Below are positions 16,556-25,972 of a stretch of DNA of 64,000 bases, piece after piece. Both the position numbers and the translations under genes were made by a program. Origin of the DNA: Flavimarina sp. Hel_I_48. GTDB lineage: Bacteria > Bacteroidota > Bacteroidia > Flavobacteriales > Flavobacteriaceae. Numbering within the stretch: position 1 is the stretch's first letter; every line of letters begins with the position of its first letter. Location of the stretch: positions 1,365,001-1,429,000 of the forward strand of contig NZ_JPOL01000002.1 in NCBI RefSeq assembly GCF_000733945.1, read 5' to 3'. The notes under the pieces are model-generated. The model was not told the DNA's origin. It ran no database searches and saw nothing but the letters and a program-made list of their open reading frames with translations.

Positions 16556-19500
16556 ATGCTGGACCGTATTATAAAATTTAGTATCACACACAAACTTATC
16601 GTGTTGTTATTTACGGTTTTTATTATTGGTTTTGGCCTATACTCACTTTCTAACATCCCCATTGGGGCAGTACCTGATGTAACTAACAATCAAGTACAGG
16701 TCATTACTACTTCCCAAAATCTTTCTACCCAAGATATGGAACAGTATATCACGTATCCCATAGAGCTTGAAATGGCTAATTTACCCGGGGTAGAAGAAAT
16801 ACGTTCGGTCTCTAAGTTTGGTCTCTCAGTAGTTACTATTGTTTTTGAAGGCAGTATGGGCACTTACCTTCCCCGCCAGCTCATAGCAGAAAAAATAAAA
16901 TCGGCTTCAGAAAAAATTCCGGAAGGATTCGGCAATCCCGAAATGGGCCCCATAACTACTGGCCTGGGAGAAATTTATCAATACACATTAGATGTCAAGA
17001 CTGGTTATGAAAGCAGGTTTGATGCACAAAAGCTGCGCACCATTCAGGACTGGGTGGTAAAACGCCAACTTTCGGGCATTAAAGGAGTCGTGGAAATCAA
17101 TGCCTGGGGTGGTTACCTCAAAGAATACGAAGTTGCCATTGATACCAGGAAGCTCAATGCCATGAACATTTCTATCTCCAGGATATTTGAAGCGTTACAA
17201 AGTAATAATAGTGTAGCGGGTGGCGGTTACATTGAAAAGGTAAATCAAGCTTATTTTATACGCGGTCAGGGACGTATTACTTCCCTGGACGATATTAGAA
17301 ACATAGTTGTGAAAAATGACAATGCGACCCCCATATATATAAAAGATATTGCTGAGGTAGGCTTTGGAAACGCCATACGCTTTGGAGCGATTACGGCTAA
17401 CGGAAAAGGGGAAACTGTCCTGGGACAGGTAATGATTTTAAAAGGCGCAAATTCCAATAAAGTTATACAGGCCGTCAAGGATCGAGTTGCAAACATTTCC
17501 AAAACGCTACCAGAAGGTGTGATCATCAAACCCTTTCTAGACCGTAGCGAACTCATATCACGCACGACGTACACAATAGCCGAAAACCTTATCATAGGTT
17601 GCCTTATCGTAATCTTTGTGGTAGTTATGTTGCTGGGTAATTTTCGGTCTGGACTGGTTGTAGCTTCTGTCATCCCGTTGTGTTTGCTTTTCGCGCTATC
17701 CCTAATGTACATTTTTGGTATAGATGCTAACCTTATGAGTCTGGGGGCTATAGACTTTGGGATAATTATAGACGGAGCGGTAATCATAGTTGAGTTTACC
17801 GCTTATCAACTTACCAAAAAAGAAAAGAAATATGATGACCTTTCTAAAAATGAGTTGAGCAACCTTAGGGATCGTGTCACTTACGAAGGAGCTTCAAGAA
17901 TGATGAATTCAGCTATTTTTGGTCAACTTATCATTCTTATCGTATTTATACCCATACTTTCCCTAACTGGCGTAGAAGGAAAAATGTTTCGCCCCATGGC
18001 CCTTACCTTTAGTTTTGCACTTCTAGGTGCCATGATTCTCTGCTTAACCTATGTCCCGGTAGTTTCTGCTGTTTTTCTAAAAGCTAAAGAACCGTCAGAT
18101 AAAAATATTTCGGTACGTCTCCTTAAATTTTTGAACAGTATGTACAAACCCGCAATTTATTGGGCACTGGCCCGTAAAAAAATAGTTCTGGGACTGGCAG
18201 GGGCGATACTGGTTTTTTCCGGCTATATCTTTAGTACAATGGGAGGCGAATTTATACCACAGTTGGACGAGGGCGATTTTGTGATTCAACCTATCCTGAA
18301 AACAGGAACCTCACTCAGCAAAACCATTGAAACCACCACACGTATAGAAAACATCCTTTTAGATAGTTTTCCCGAAGTAGATCAGGTAGTAAGCCGTATA
18401 GGTGCGGCAGAAGTACCTACAGATCCTATGTCTATGGAGGAAAGCGACGTCATCATATCACTGAAACCTAAAGATGAATGGGTTACCGCTTCCACAAAAG
18501 ATGGCCTTGCCGATGCATTTAAAAAAGCGCTTACAGTCATACCCGGTATGGATATAGAATTCACCCAACCTATAGAAATGCGATTCAATGAACTTATTAC
18601 CGGAGTACGGGCAGATATTGCGATAAAGATTTTTGGAGAAAATCTCGATATTCTCAATACGAAAGCCCAAAAGATAAAAACGCTTATCAAAGAGGTGAAT
18701 GGCGCGGCAGACATTAGTGTTGAAAAAATCATAGGGCTTCCACAAATGAACGTTAGCTATGACAGGCAGAAAATCGCCCGATATGGCCTGAATATAGCAG
18801 ATTTAAACAAAATAATAACTATGGGTTTTGCCGGCAAAACGCTGGGGAACGTTTTTGAGGGGGAAAAACGCTTTGACCTCGTTCTCCGCCTACAAAAAGA
18901 AGACCGACAGGATATTTCCAATTTAAAAAACCTTTACGTAGATACGCCTTCTGGTGAGAAAGTACCGCTTAGCGAGCTAGCTGTCATTACCTATCAAAAA
19001 GGAGCCGCTAAAATATCACGGGACAATACGCAGCGCAGGATTGTTGTGGGCATTAACGTACGCAACAGGGATTTACAATCTGTGGTGGATGATATACGTA
19101 AAATCGTGGATGAGAATATAAGCTTGCCTCCAGGCTATAGCATTACATATGGCGGTCAGTTTGAGAACCTGCAAAGCGCTACCGCCAGGCTCAAAATCGC
19201 AGTTCCTATTGCTTTAATACTCATCTTTATCTTATTGTATTTTGCCTTTGGCAGTATTAGGGAAGCACTTATGATCTATTCTGCTATTCCACTTGCGGCC
19301 GTGGGGGGTATTTTATTACTCTGGGCCAGGGGGATGCCTTTTAGTATTTCTGCCGGGGTTGGCTTTATAGCACTCTTCGGGATAGCCGTGCTCAACGGCA
19401 TCGTGCTTATAGAACACTTTAAAGAACTGCGCAAAAATGGAATGAAGTATGACGATGACTTAATCGTCAACGGTGCTCAAGACCGTTTGCGTGCCGTTCT

Positions 19501-20911
19501 ACTTACCGCCTCAGCGGCGGCATTAGGCTTTTTGCCCATGGCAATTTCTTCGGGAGCTGGTGCAGAAGTACAGCGACCACTGGCCACTGTTGTAATAGGC
19601 GGACTGATAACTTCCACAATTCTCACGCTGTTTGTACTTCCGGTGATTTATTCCTTTTTCAGTCAAGACAAAAAAGATGAAAAAAGGATCATTTCTGATG
19701 AAAAACGTATAAAACCGCTAAGTTTTCTATTGATTTTTATCGGGTTTTCCGGGTTTTCACAGGATAATGCTACGATACGTAATTTCAGTACATTAAAGAC
19801 GATCGCCATGGAGAATAACATAGGCCTCAGCGCCGCTAATTTGCGCGTGGATGAAGCCAATGTATTTTCCGGGAGTGCTTTCAGCTTTGACAAAACAGAC
19901 TTTTACTATAGTTATGATCAAAATAACCTGGCAAACGGCGAACCCCTCCGCATTTTCGGGATTCAGCAAAACTTTAATTTTCCAACCGTTTATTTCGCCA
20001 GGAAAAAATTGCAAAAAGCCAATTACAGACAGCAAAAAAACCATCTCTCCCTTGATCAGCGCAGGCTAGAACAGGAGTTGGCCCGCATCTATTACCGCTT
20101 GCAGTATGAAAATGCCAAAGTAGATGTTTACCAGCAGCTAGACAGCCTTTACCACCAGTTTGCCTATGCCGCAAAGCGCCGTTTTGAACTGGGGGAAACC
20201 AATTATCTTGAAAAGATCACGGCACAGGCAAAACAACAACAATTACAAACGAAACTAAAGCAGACGCAGGCAGAAATTGCCGCCTCCATGGAGCAGCTCA
20301 AGCCTCTTTTACAGAGTGATTCTATAATTACGGTCAAGAAGGTTGCTTTTGAAAAACTGCCGTTAGAACCTTATGATCTCGACAACAATCCAGGCCTTGA
20401 TTATTACAATAACCGCAATGATGTTTTTGCGGCACAAGCAAGTCTGGAAAAACAGAATCTGTTGCCAGATATCAGCCTCAACTATTTCAATGGAAATAAT
20501 AGTGAGATTCAACAATCATTAGAAGGATTTCAAATAGGTTTGAAAATACCTTTGCTTTTCTTTGGCACGTCGTCCAGAATTAAAGCGGCGACTTTTGCGA
20601 AGAATGCTGCAGAACAAGAGGCAGAAAATTATAAAATAAGATTAAATGCTCAATATCTCGAGCAGCAAAAGCAACTACAAAAGTATCAGGAGGCCCTTTC
20701 TTATTATGAAGCTGAAGGTAAAGACTTATATGAAGAAATATTAAAAACAGCTACATTAAGCTATAAAAATGGAGAGATTGATTTTTTTGAGTATATACAA
20801 AGTCTTGAAAATTCGTATGAGATCATTTTAAATTATTATGACAATTTAAATGCGTATAACCAGACCATTATCCACTTGAACTATCTCACAATATATCCTT
20901 CTGAAAAATAA
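16556..20911 (+). CDS. CzcA/CusA-family metal RND pump fused to a TolC-like outer-membrane factor
   Basis: 1451 residues. Residues 1 to about 1035 form a heavy-metal-efflux RND permease: TM1 near the N-terminus, two large periplasmic loops, and TM4 with DFGIIIDGAVIIVE near 400. The DFG motif and FTQPIEMRFNELITGVRADI in the pore domain resemble CzcA-type divalent-cation pumps more than Cu/Ag CusA. After the last RND helix and a charged linker there is a second hydrophobic, signal-like segment (KPLSFLLIFIGFSGFSQ, about 1052-1068). A TolC-type outer-membrane efflux domain with long helical coils follows to the end. The fusion, which I recall from other Bacteroidota, ties pump and exit duct at 1:1 unless processed. 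The adaptor gene follows immediately. Confidence 0.93.
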   Translation: MLDRIIKFSITHKLIVLLFTVFIIGFGLYSLSNIPIGAVPDVTNNQVQVITTSQNLSTQDMEQYITYPIELEMANLPGVEEIRSVSKFGLSVVTIVFEGSMGTYLPRQLIAEKIKSASEKIPEGFGNPEMGPITTGLGEIYQYTLDVKTGYESRFDAQKLRTIQDWVVKRQLSGIKGVVEINAWGGYLKEYEVAIDTRKLNAMNISISRIFEALQSNNSVAGGGYIEKVNQAYFIRGQGRITSLDDIRNIVVKNDNATPIYIKDIAEVGFGNAIRFGAITANGKGETVLGQVMILKGANSNKVIQAVKDRVANISKTLPEGVIIKPFLDRSELISRTTYTIAENLIIGCLIVIFVVVMLLGNFRSGLVVASVIPLCLLFALSLMYIFGIDANLMSLGAIDFGIIIDGAVIIVEFTAYQLTKKEKKYDDLSKNELSNLRDRVTYEGASRMMNSAIFGQLIILIVFIPILSLTGVEGKMFRPMALTFSFALLGAMILCLTYVPVVSAVFLKAKEPSDKNISVRLLKFLNSMYKPAIYWALARKKIVLGLAGAILVFSGYIFSTMGGEFIPQLDEGDFVIQPILKTGTSLSKTIETTTRIENILLDSFPEVDQVVSRIGAAEVPTDPMSMEESDVIISLKPKDEWVTASTKDGLADAFKKALTVIPGMDIEFTQPIEMRFNELITGVRADIAIKIFGENLDILNTKAQKIKTLIKEVNGAADISVEKIIGLPQMNVSYDRQKIARYGLNIADLNKIITMGFAGKTLGNVFEGEKRFDLVLRLQKEDRQDISNLKNLYVDTPSGEKVPLSELAVITYQKGAAKISRDNTQRRIVVGINVRNRDLQSVVDDIRKIVDENISLPPGYSITYGGQFENLQSATARLKIAVPIALILIFILLYFAFGSIREALMIYSAIPLAAVGGILLLWARGMPFSISAGVGFIALFGIAVLNGIVLIEHFKELRKNGMKYDDDLIVNGAQDRLRAVLLTASAAALGFLPMAISSGAGAEVQRPLATVVIGGLITSTILTLFVLPVIYSFFSQDKKDEKRIISDEKRIKPLSFLLIFIGFSGFSQDNATIRNFSTLKTIAMENNIGLSAANLRVDEANVFSGSAFSFDKTDFYYSYDQNNLANGEPLRIFGIQQNFNFPTVYFARKKLQKANYRQQKNHLSLDQRRLEQELARIYYRLQYENAKVDVYQQLDSLYHQFAYAAKRRFELGETNYLEKITAQAKQQQLQTKLKQTQAEIAASMEQLKPLLQSDSIITVKKVAFEKLPLEPYDLDNNPGLDYYNNRNDVFAAQASLEKQNLLPDISLNYFNGNNSEIQQSLEGFQIGLKIPLLFFGTSSRIKAATFAKNAAEQEAENYKIRLNAQYLEQQKQLQKYQEALSYYEAEGKDLYEEILKTATLSYKNGEIDFFEYIQSLENSYEIILNYYDNLNAYNQTIIHLNYLTIYPSEK

Positions 20912-22044
20912 AAAATCCAACTATAAAAGCTCTATCTCTCTCAATTATATTCTTTTGTTTCTCCTGTGAAAAAGACAAAGATAAAAATACGGAGAAGCCA
21001 GATAATCAAGAAGCCGCAGTTAAAGTAACAAAAGCGCAGTTTGAAGGAAGTGCAATGAAGTTACAGCCTATGCAAAACACTACTTTTCCTGTGGTCGTAG
21101 AGGCTACGGGGGCCATTGATGTACCCCCAGAGAACAAAGCTATAATCACCACTTATGCCTCCGGCTATATCAAGCAAACGCCACTCCTCATAGGCGATAA
21201 AGTAAAAAAGGGACAATTTTTAGTAAGCCTTGAAAACCCTGATTACGTCCAGATGCAACAGGATTACCTGGACGCCATGGAACAGATGAACTATTTAAAA
21301 TCAGAGTACGAGCGTCAAAAAGAACTAATCAAGGAAAAAATCACTTCGGAAAAGAATTATCTCCATGCAGAAAGTGAATACAAACGCAACCTGGCAAAGT
21401 ACCAGGGCTTACGTAAAAAACTGGAAATGCTCAATATTGATCCACATGCGGTAGAAAATGGCAACATTACCACCACAATCCCTTTGTACGCGCCCATTTC
21501 AGGAAGCATCACTGAAATGATGATCAACAAGGGAATGTATGTTTCGGCAGCAGATGAGCTTATGCAAATCATTGACCCAGAACATATGCACATTGAACTC
21601 AATGTTTTTGAAAAGGATATTTTGAAAGTTAAAAAGGGACAGGATATACTTCTTAGTATAACAGAGGCACAAACTGACACCGTACAGGGCGAGGTTCATC
21701 TTGTAGGAACTTCTATAGATGAAAAAAAAAGAACGGTAAAAGTGCATGGCCATTTTAAAAATGAAGATGAGAAACACTTTGCTACAGGAATGTTTGTGAA
21801 TGCTGAAATTATTACAAGTGAGAAAAAAGTGAAATCGCTACCTACACAAAGTATTGTTTCACTTGATGCTAAAAATTATGTACTTCAACTCCTGAAAAAG
21901 AATGACAGCATGTATTTTTTCAACCAGCGCGAAATAATACCGGGTGAAGCTTATGACGGCTTTACTTCTATTTTAAACGAAGGTGAATTTAAGGATGGTG
22001 AAACATTTCTTATAAAGGGGGCTTTTGACCTTATACAGGAATAA
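20908..22044 (+). CDS. RND periplasmic adaptor lipoprotein, probable ATA start
   Basis: Membrane-fusion adaptor of the metal efflux pump. Barrel-sandwich and hairpin segments are clear (YIKQTPLLIGDKVKKGQFLV, KSEYERQKELIKEKI, PLYAPISGSITEMMINKGMY), and a beta-barrel domain follows. The first in-frame ATG (21055) would give 329 residues with no export signal. Upstream in frame, the codons from 20908 encode IKNPTIKALSLSIIFFCFSC, an excellent lipoprotein signal with a lipobox Cys, but the first codon is ATA. No ATG, GTG, TTG or CTG lies between the preceding stop (20902) and the lipobox. The ATA overlaps the pump stop codon by 4 nt (ATAA), like an ATGA coupling site. Either ATA is the start or an ATG was recently mutated. 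Confidence 0.82.
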   Translation: MKNPTIKALSLSIIFFCFSCEKDKDKNTEKPDNQEAAVKVTKAQFEGSAMKLQPMQNTTFPVVVEATGAIDVPPENKAIITTYASGYIKQTPLLIGDKVKKGQFLVSLENPDYVQMQQDYLDAMEQMNYLKSEYERQKELIKEKITSEKNYLHAESEYKRNLAKYQGLRKKLEMLNIDPHAVENGNITTTIPLYAPISGSITEMMINKGMYVSAADELMQIIDPEHMHIELNVFEKDILKVKKGQDILLSITEAQTDTVQGEVHLVGTSIDEKKRTVKVHGHFKNEDEKHFATGMFVNAEIITSEKKVKSLPTQSIVSLDAKNYVLQLLKKNDSMYFFNQREIIPGEAYDGFTSILNEGEFKDGETFLIKGAFDLIQE

Positions 22045-22119
22045 TTTTTTTAGAAACTATATATATTAAAAAAACATAACCCTACTGATCAACTAAAGAG
22101 CGTTATTCTGAAGATCGCA

Positions 22120-22765
22120 TCAACTGAGCCTGTAGAATCTAAAGATTGATCTCTTTCTAAGAAAGTAGCTTTTTATAGTTAATTGCAGTAACTTTTGCAC
22201 TTGCGCAGTCTTATTTTGCCTTTTATTGGAATCTGCCATAAATTTATATCCTGTACCATATGACATATGCACATATTTTGCGCCTCTCATGGTAAGTTTT
22301 TTACGTAGGTTATTGATATATACGTATAAAATCAAGATTATAAAGCATTTCAATATCCACGCCACCCAAATGTTCGGCGATCATGTTTTATAAAATATAC
22401 TCTTTTAATTGCTACTAAATTGTGTTCTTTTCGGGTAAGACTTATATGCTTTCACTTATATACGTCGTTAGTGGAAGGGTTTCTATTCTGATATCATTAA
22501 AAATGAGGTCTTCACTACCTCCAACTTTCACCCACCTTAGAACAAATTTGGAACTTGAATTAAGTTCGGCAAAGTATAAAGAGTTAGGCCTATTGCTGGT
22601 TATAAAGTTGAAATCTTATATTACGAGATCTTAATCAAATAATTCCAGTTTTTCTAAAGCCGACCAATAATCTGCTGTTACTTCGCACACGTGTGAATCC
22701 CGCCTTAAATAACGTGCAATAGCTTTTTGTAATTCTTTTTCATCTTCGGCAATTAAAAATTTCAT
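22120..22765 (-). pseudogene. Decayed OmpR-family response regulator
   Basis: The N-terminus begins with ATG at 22763-22765 (MKFLIAEDEKELQKAIARYL, with the acidic pocket EDE) and stops after 44 codons. The C-terminal end reappears near 22390-22230: first MIAEHLGGVDIEMLYNLDFI, then, in a shifted frame, YINNLRKKLTMRGAKYVHMS and YGTGYKFMAD, which is the winged-helix recognition helix and wing of an OmpR regulator. The middle (about 22390-22630) is shortened and full of stops. No kinase gene remains next to it. It is not a copy of the regulator at 14410. Confidence 0.78.
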
Positions 22766-23116
22766 TCACTAAATTTAAAGTGTCTTGATTTTATCTATAA
22801 GTATACTATAAAACATATAAATTAAAGATGTAACGCAGCGTTTAAATTCCAAGATTTAAAATTTATACTGCGTTAATGTGTACTAACTGACGCCCCATAT
22901 ATTTAAGAGGTATTTATTACAATTCGTGGAAAGATAACTTTAATACAAACTCAAAGATCCTTTTATAGATATGAATCGGCCAAGCTAGAAAATACCTAAT
23001 ACAGGCAGAAACCTGAGAGGTGCGCTTCAAAAAGATTTTCAGTATTTAGGAAATTAAAGTTGAGCAACACAACACGTAGTAAGCATTTGTAGTAAGAGAA
23101 GTAATATATTAAAAAG
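22766..23116. other. AT-rich intergenic region, nothing recognised
   Basis: 351 bp between the response-regulator pseudogene and tRNA-Arg. I see no coding-like ORF, no strong hairpin and no repeat, and it may be further decayed sequence. Confidence 0.4.
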
Positions 23117-23188
23117 TAGCCTCGGCAAGAATCGAACTTGCATCTAAAGTTTAGGAAACTTCTATTCTATCCATTGAACTACGAGGCC
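23117..23188 (-). tRNA. tRNA-Arg (anticodon CCT)
   Basis: A cloverleaf can be drawn by hand: acceptor GGCCTCG / CGAGGCT (one G-T pair at the end), D-arm with GTTC-AATGG, anticodon stem GAAGT/ACTTT with loop TTCCTAA (anticodon CCT, reads AGG), T-arm GCAAG-TTCGATT-CTTGC, discriminator A. CCA is not encoded. 72 nt. Confidence 0.93.
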
Positions 23189-23212
23189 AGGGCGGCAAAA
23201 ATAAGCAAATTT

Positions 23213-24349
23213 TTAGATGGCATTCAAAATTTCTGCTGCTTTTTCAAGTGTTTCATTTGATTTGGCAAAGCAAAAGCGCAATAAATGGTCATCTTTCCCA
23301 TTCTGATTGAAAACAGAAACGGGAATACTCGCCAGACCATATTCTTTTATTAGGCGTTCAGCAAAGGCTTCATCTGCCTCTTCTGTTATAGCGCTATATT
23401 CCATAAGCTGAAAATAAGTGCCCTGCGCAGGCTCAAATTTAAACCTTGATTGCTTAACACGTTCGAGGAAAAAATCCCTTTTTTCTTGATAAAACTGCCC
23501 TAAATGAAGGTAATTTTCGGCATTTTCGAGATATTTAGCAAGCGCACGCTGGGTAGGATGATTTACGCAAAAAACATTGAGTTGATGCACTTTTTGAAAC
23601 TCACGTATCAGTTTTGCAGGTGCAAGACAGTAGCCCATCTTCCAACCGGTAACATGAAAGGTTTTGCCAAAAGAACCGGTAATAAGCGCACGTTCTGCAA
23701 GTTTAGGGAAGCGGGATGCACTTTCATGCTGTCTTTTATCAAAGGCAATATGCTCATAAACCTCATCGCTTAAAATTAGAATACCTGTGTCTTTTACCAG
23801 ATTTTCAAGCGTTTGCATATCTTTTGTTGAAAACATCATTCCGCTGGGGTTGTGCGGGGTATTGATGATGATCATCCTGGTTTTTGAAGATATGGCATTT
23901 TTTACAGCCTCCCAGTTCATTTGTGTATACGGCGGCTCTAATTGTACCGCAACTACTTTTGCGCCCTGCACTAAAATGGCAGGTTCATAAACATCATAGG
24001 CCGGTTTAATCACGATAACCTCATCGCCTTCTTGCACAAAAGCCGTAATCGCATTAAACAAAGCTTCAGAAGCTCCCACGGTAATCGTTATTTCGGTTTC
24101 GGGATCATAGCGCTTACCATGAAGGGCAAAGATCATTTCAGATATTTTTTCCCGAAGGCTGTAAATACCGGCGAGCGGTGCATATTGATTGTAACCTTCG
24201 CGCATCGCGGTAGCCACCAATTCTATAAGCTGGGGATCTGTAGGAAAATCAGGAAAGCCCTGAGATAAGTTGATCGCATCATATTCAACGGCCATTCCGC
24301 TCATTTTAGAAAAAATGGAGGGCCCTATATCTGGCAGCTTACTGTGCAT
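23213..24349 (-). CDS. PLP-dependent aminotransferase (methionine aminotransferase-like)
   Basis: A class I/II aminotransferase of 378 residues from ATG 24349 (MHSKLPDIGPSIFSKMSGMA). This start overlaps the DUF3109 gene by 11 bp and is preferred over a longer one. Motifs: NLSQGFPDFP, the cofactor-contact region GASEALFNA, NTPHNPSG, LSDEVYEH, and the Schiff-base Lys in GSFGKTFHVTGWK. These place it with YbdL/KAT-type enzymes that use methionine or aromatic/kynurenine donors. It would feed keto acids such as KMTB into methionine salvage or aromatic metabolism. Substrate choice is inferred. Confidence 0.9.
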   Translation of the reverse strand: MHSKLPDIGPSIFSKMSGMAVEYDAINLSQGFPDFPTDPQLIELVATAMREGYNQYAPLAGIYSLREKISEMIFALHGKRYDPETEITITVGASEALFNAITAFVQEGDEVIVIKPAYDVYEPAILVQGAKVVAVQLEPPYTQMNWEAVKNAISSKTRMIIINTPHNPSGMMFSTKDMQTLENLVKDTGILILSDEVYEHIAFDKRQHESASRFPKLAERALITGSFGKTFHVTGWKMGYCLAPAKLIREFQKVHQLNVFCVNHPTQRALAKYLENAENYLHLGQFYQEKRDFFLERVKQSRFKFEPAQGTYFQLMEYSAITEEADEAFAERLIKEYGLASIPVSVFNQNGKDDHLLRFCFAKSNETLEKAAEILNAI

Positions 24350-24917
24350 CTTTTTCCATTTTTCCCACCACTTCTTCGAGTTCGTGGTACCAGTCTTCAC
24401 CAAATTTGCGTACTAGCGCATCTTTCGTGAATTTATAAACAGGAACCTGCAACTCTTTGCCAAGGGTACATGCATCATCACAAATGGGCCAACTGTGGTA
24501 ATTTACGGCTTCAAACTCACTGTATTTCTGAACCCGAACAGGATATAGGTGACAGGATACCGGTTTTCTAAAATCAACTTCACCGGCATTATAGGCATCT
24601 TCGATTCCGCAGGAGGCAACCCCTGCATCTGTAAATGTCACATAAGCACATTCTGCACCGTTTACCAGTGGCGTTTCCAGATCACCAAATTCGGTTTCTA
24701 TATGCGTTCCCTGTTCAGCAATTGCCTGAATGCCCTCTGGGCGCAAGAATGGTTTTACCCTGGGATAGATATCCCTTAAAATTTTTACTTCGTCTTGCTC
24801 TACGGGCGCTCCTGCCTCACCGGCAACGCAACACTCCCCTTTACAGGCTGCAAGATTACAGACAAAATCCTTGTTGATAATGTCTTCTGAAACGATGGTT
24901 TTTCCTAGCTGAAACAT
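24339..24917 (-). CDS. DUF3109 Cys-rich protein
   Basis: A 192-residue cytosolic protein with many conserved Cys: CNLAACKGECCVAG near residue 22, then CAYV, CGI, CHLYPVR and ICDDACTLG. These look like a metal or iron-sulfur site, as in YkgJ-like proteins. DUF3109 has no established function. The start ATG at 24915-24917 is chosen because a TATCTTTG -7 box ends only 4 nt upstream. An alternative start at 24932 would lie inside or before that box. It is cotranscribed with the overlapping aminotransferase gene. Confidence 0.85.
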   Translation of the reverse strand: MFQLGKTIVSEDIINKDFVCNLAACKGECCVAGEAGAPVEQDEVKILRDIYPRVKPFLRPEGIQAIAEQGTHIETEFGDLETPLVNGAECAYVTFTDAGVASCGIEDAYNAGEVDFRKPVSCHLYPVRVQKYSEFEAVNYHSWPICDDACTLGKELQVPVYKFTKDALVRKFGEDWYHELEEVVGKMEKDAQ

Positions 24918-24921
24918 GCTA

Positions 24922-24929
24922 CAAAGATA
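24922..24929 (-). promoter_or_regulatory. -7 box of the DUF3109 gene, 4 nt from ATG
   Basis: The minus strand reads TATCTTTG-TAGC-ATG. The fit to TAnnTTTG is perfect, and the distance predicts a leaderless or nearly leaderless mRNA. No good -33 element is seen at 17-23 nt. Confidence 0.55.
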
Positions 24930-24977
24930 CATTTTTAGCAGCGATTACAGATTATCAAAAATTTCTTTAAATCTAGG

Positions 24978-25007
24978 TTGTAAATCCTTTAATTCACAGT
25001 AGTTTTG
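24978..25007 (+). promoter_or_regulatory. Promoter of the marC-like gene
   Basis: TTG (24978-24980), 19 nt, TAGTTTTG (25000-25007) matches the flavobacterial consensus, 20 nt before the ATG. Confidence 0.72.
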
Positions 25008-25026
25008 CACGCCCCAAAAAACGGTA

Positions 25027-25611
25027 ATGATGAGTTTAAATTTAGATTTTAAAGAAATAGCAACGGCCAGCATGATCTTGTTTGCCATAATTGACATTAT
25101 AGGCAATATCCCTATCATAATAGGCCTCAAGAAAAAAGTTGGAAAAATTCATAGTGAAAAGGCCTCTATAGTGGCCGGTTGCATTATGATTCTCTTCCTT
25201 TTTATAGGTAAGGAAATCCTAAACCTTATAGGCATTGATGTAAACTCCTTTGCCGTGGCCGGTGCGTTCATACTCTTTTTTATAGCACTGGAGATGATCT
25301 TGGGGATCACGCTTTACAAAGATGAAGCTCCAGAAACAGCCTCTATCGTTCCTCTTGCATTCCCACTTATTGCCGGTGCTGGTACCATGACCTCATTGAT
25401 CTCCCTGCGTGCGGAATATGCGGTGGAAAATATCGTGGTTGCGATCGTGATAAATATTATCTTTGTGTACGCTGTGCTTAAATCTTCTGGCAAAATAGAG
25501 CGCATTCTTGGTAAACAGGGAATTGGCGTTATCCGGAAGGTATTTGGGGTGATTTTATTGGCTATTGCAGTAAAATTGTTTACCACAAATATCCAGGGAC
25601 TTCTAAACTGA
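25027..25611 (+). CDS. MarC-family integral membrane protein
   Basis: 194 residues with six hydrophobic helices in the MarC/UPF0056 arrangement. Landmarks are FAIIDIIGNIPIIIGLKK in helix 1, the conserved FFIALEMILGI segment, PLAFPLIAGAGTMTSLISLR and, near the end, GVIRKVFGVILLAIAVKLFT. It resides in the inner membrane. The family was once linked to antibiotic resistance, but its function is unknown. The second codon is also ATG, so the start may be 3 nt later. A small membrane-protein gene follows 7 bp after the stop. Confidence 0.92.
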   Translation: MMSLNLDFKEIATASMILFAIIDIIGNIPIIIGLKKKVGKIHSEKASIVAGCIMILFLFIGKEILNLIGIDVNSFAVAGAFILFFIALEMILGITLYKDEAPETASIVPLAFPLIAGAGTMTSLISLRAEYAVENIVVAIVINIIFVYAVLKSSGKIERILGKQGIGVIRKVFGVILLAIAVKLFTTNIQGLLN

Positions 25612-25618
25612 TCTCGTT

Positions 25619-25810
25619 ATGAAAATCTTCATTTATATTTTAATGGCCCTTGCCACCGCACTCCTTATATTCAATCTTACCAAGGTTGATTATAGCGACC
25701 CACTTGCCGGTAACAGCGAGGTAGCCATAATCTCTGTGTTGGCATGCCTGTGCGCGTTAGTCTTGTTATTGATCCTTACCGTTTCACGGAAAATTGCCAA
25801 CAAGAAATAA
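25619..25810 (+). CDS. Small two-helix membrane protein
   Basis: 63 residues: helix 1 MKIFIYILMALATALLIFNL, a short polar loop (TKVDYSDPLAGNSE), helix 2 VAIISVLACLCALVLLLILT and a basic tail (VSRKIANKK). I know of similar conserved hypotheticals next to marC-like genes in flavobacteria but of no function. The 7-bp gap after marC indicates one transcript. Confidence 0.72.
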   Translation: MKIFIYILMALATALLIFNLTKVDYSDPLAGNSEVAIISVLACLCALVLLLILTVSRKIANKK

Positions 25811-25972
25811 TCCTTCAGATATATTTTATTATCCCCGAATACTAAAGTGCTTAGAAACTATAGTTGTTTTTTGATTTGATATTTTTTCATTATATCAAAT
25901 ATTCTCCTTTCCGAAACGGATTTTTAAGTCGGCTAAAATTGACTTGGCAATACTGAGAAAAGTTGAAGGCAA

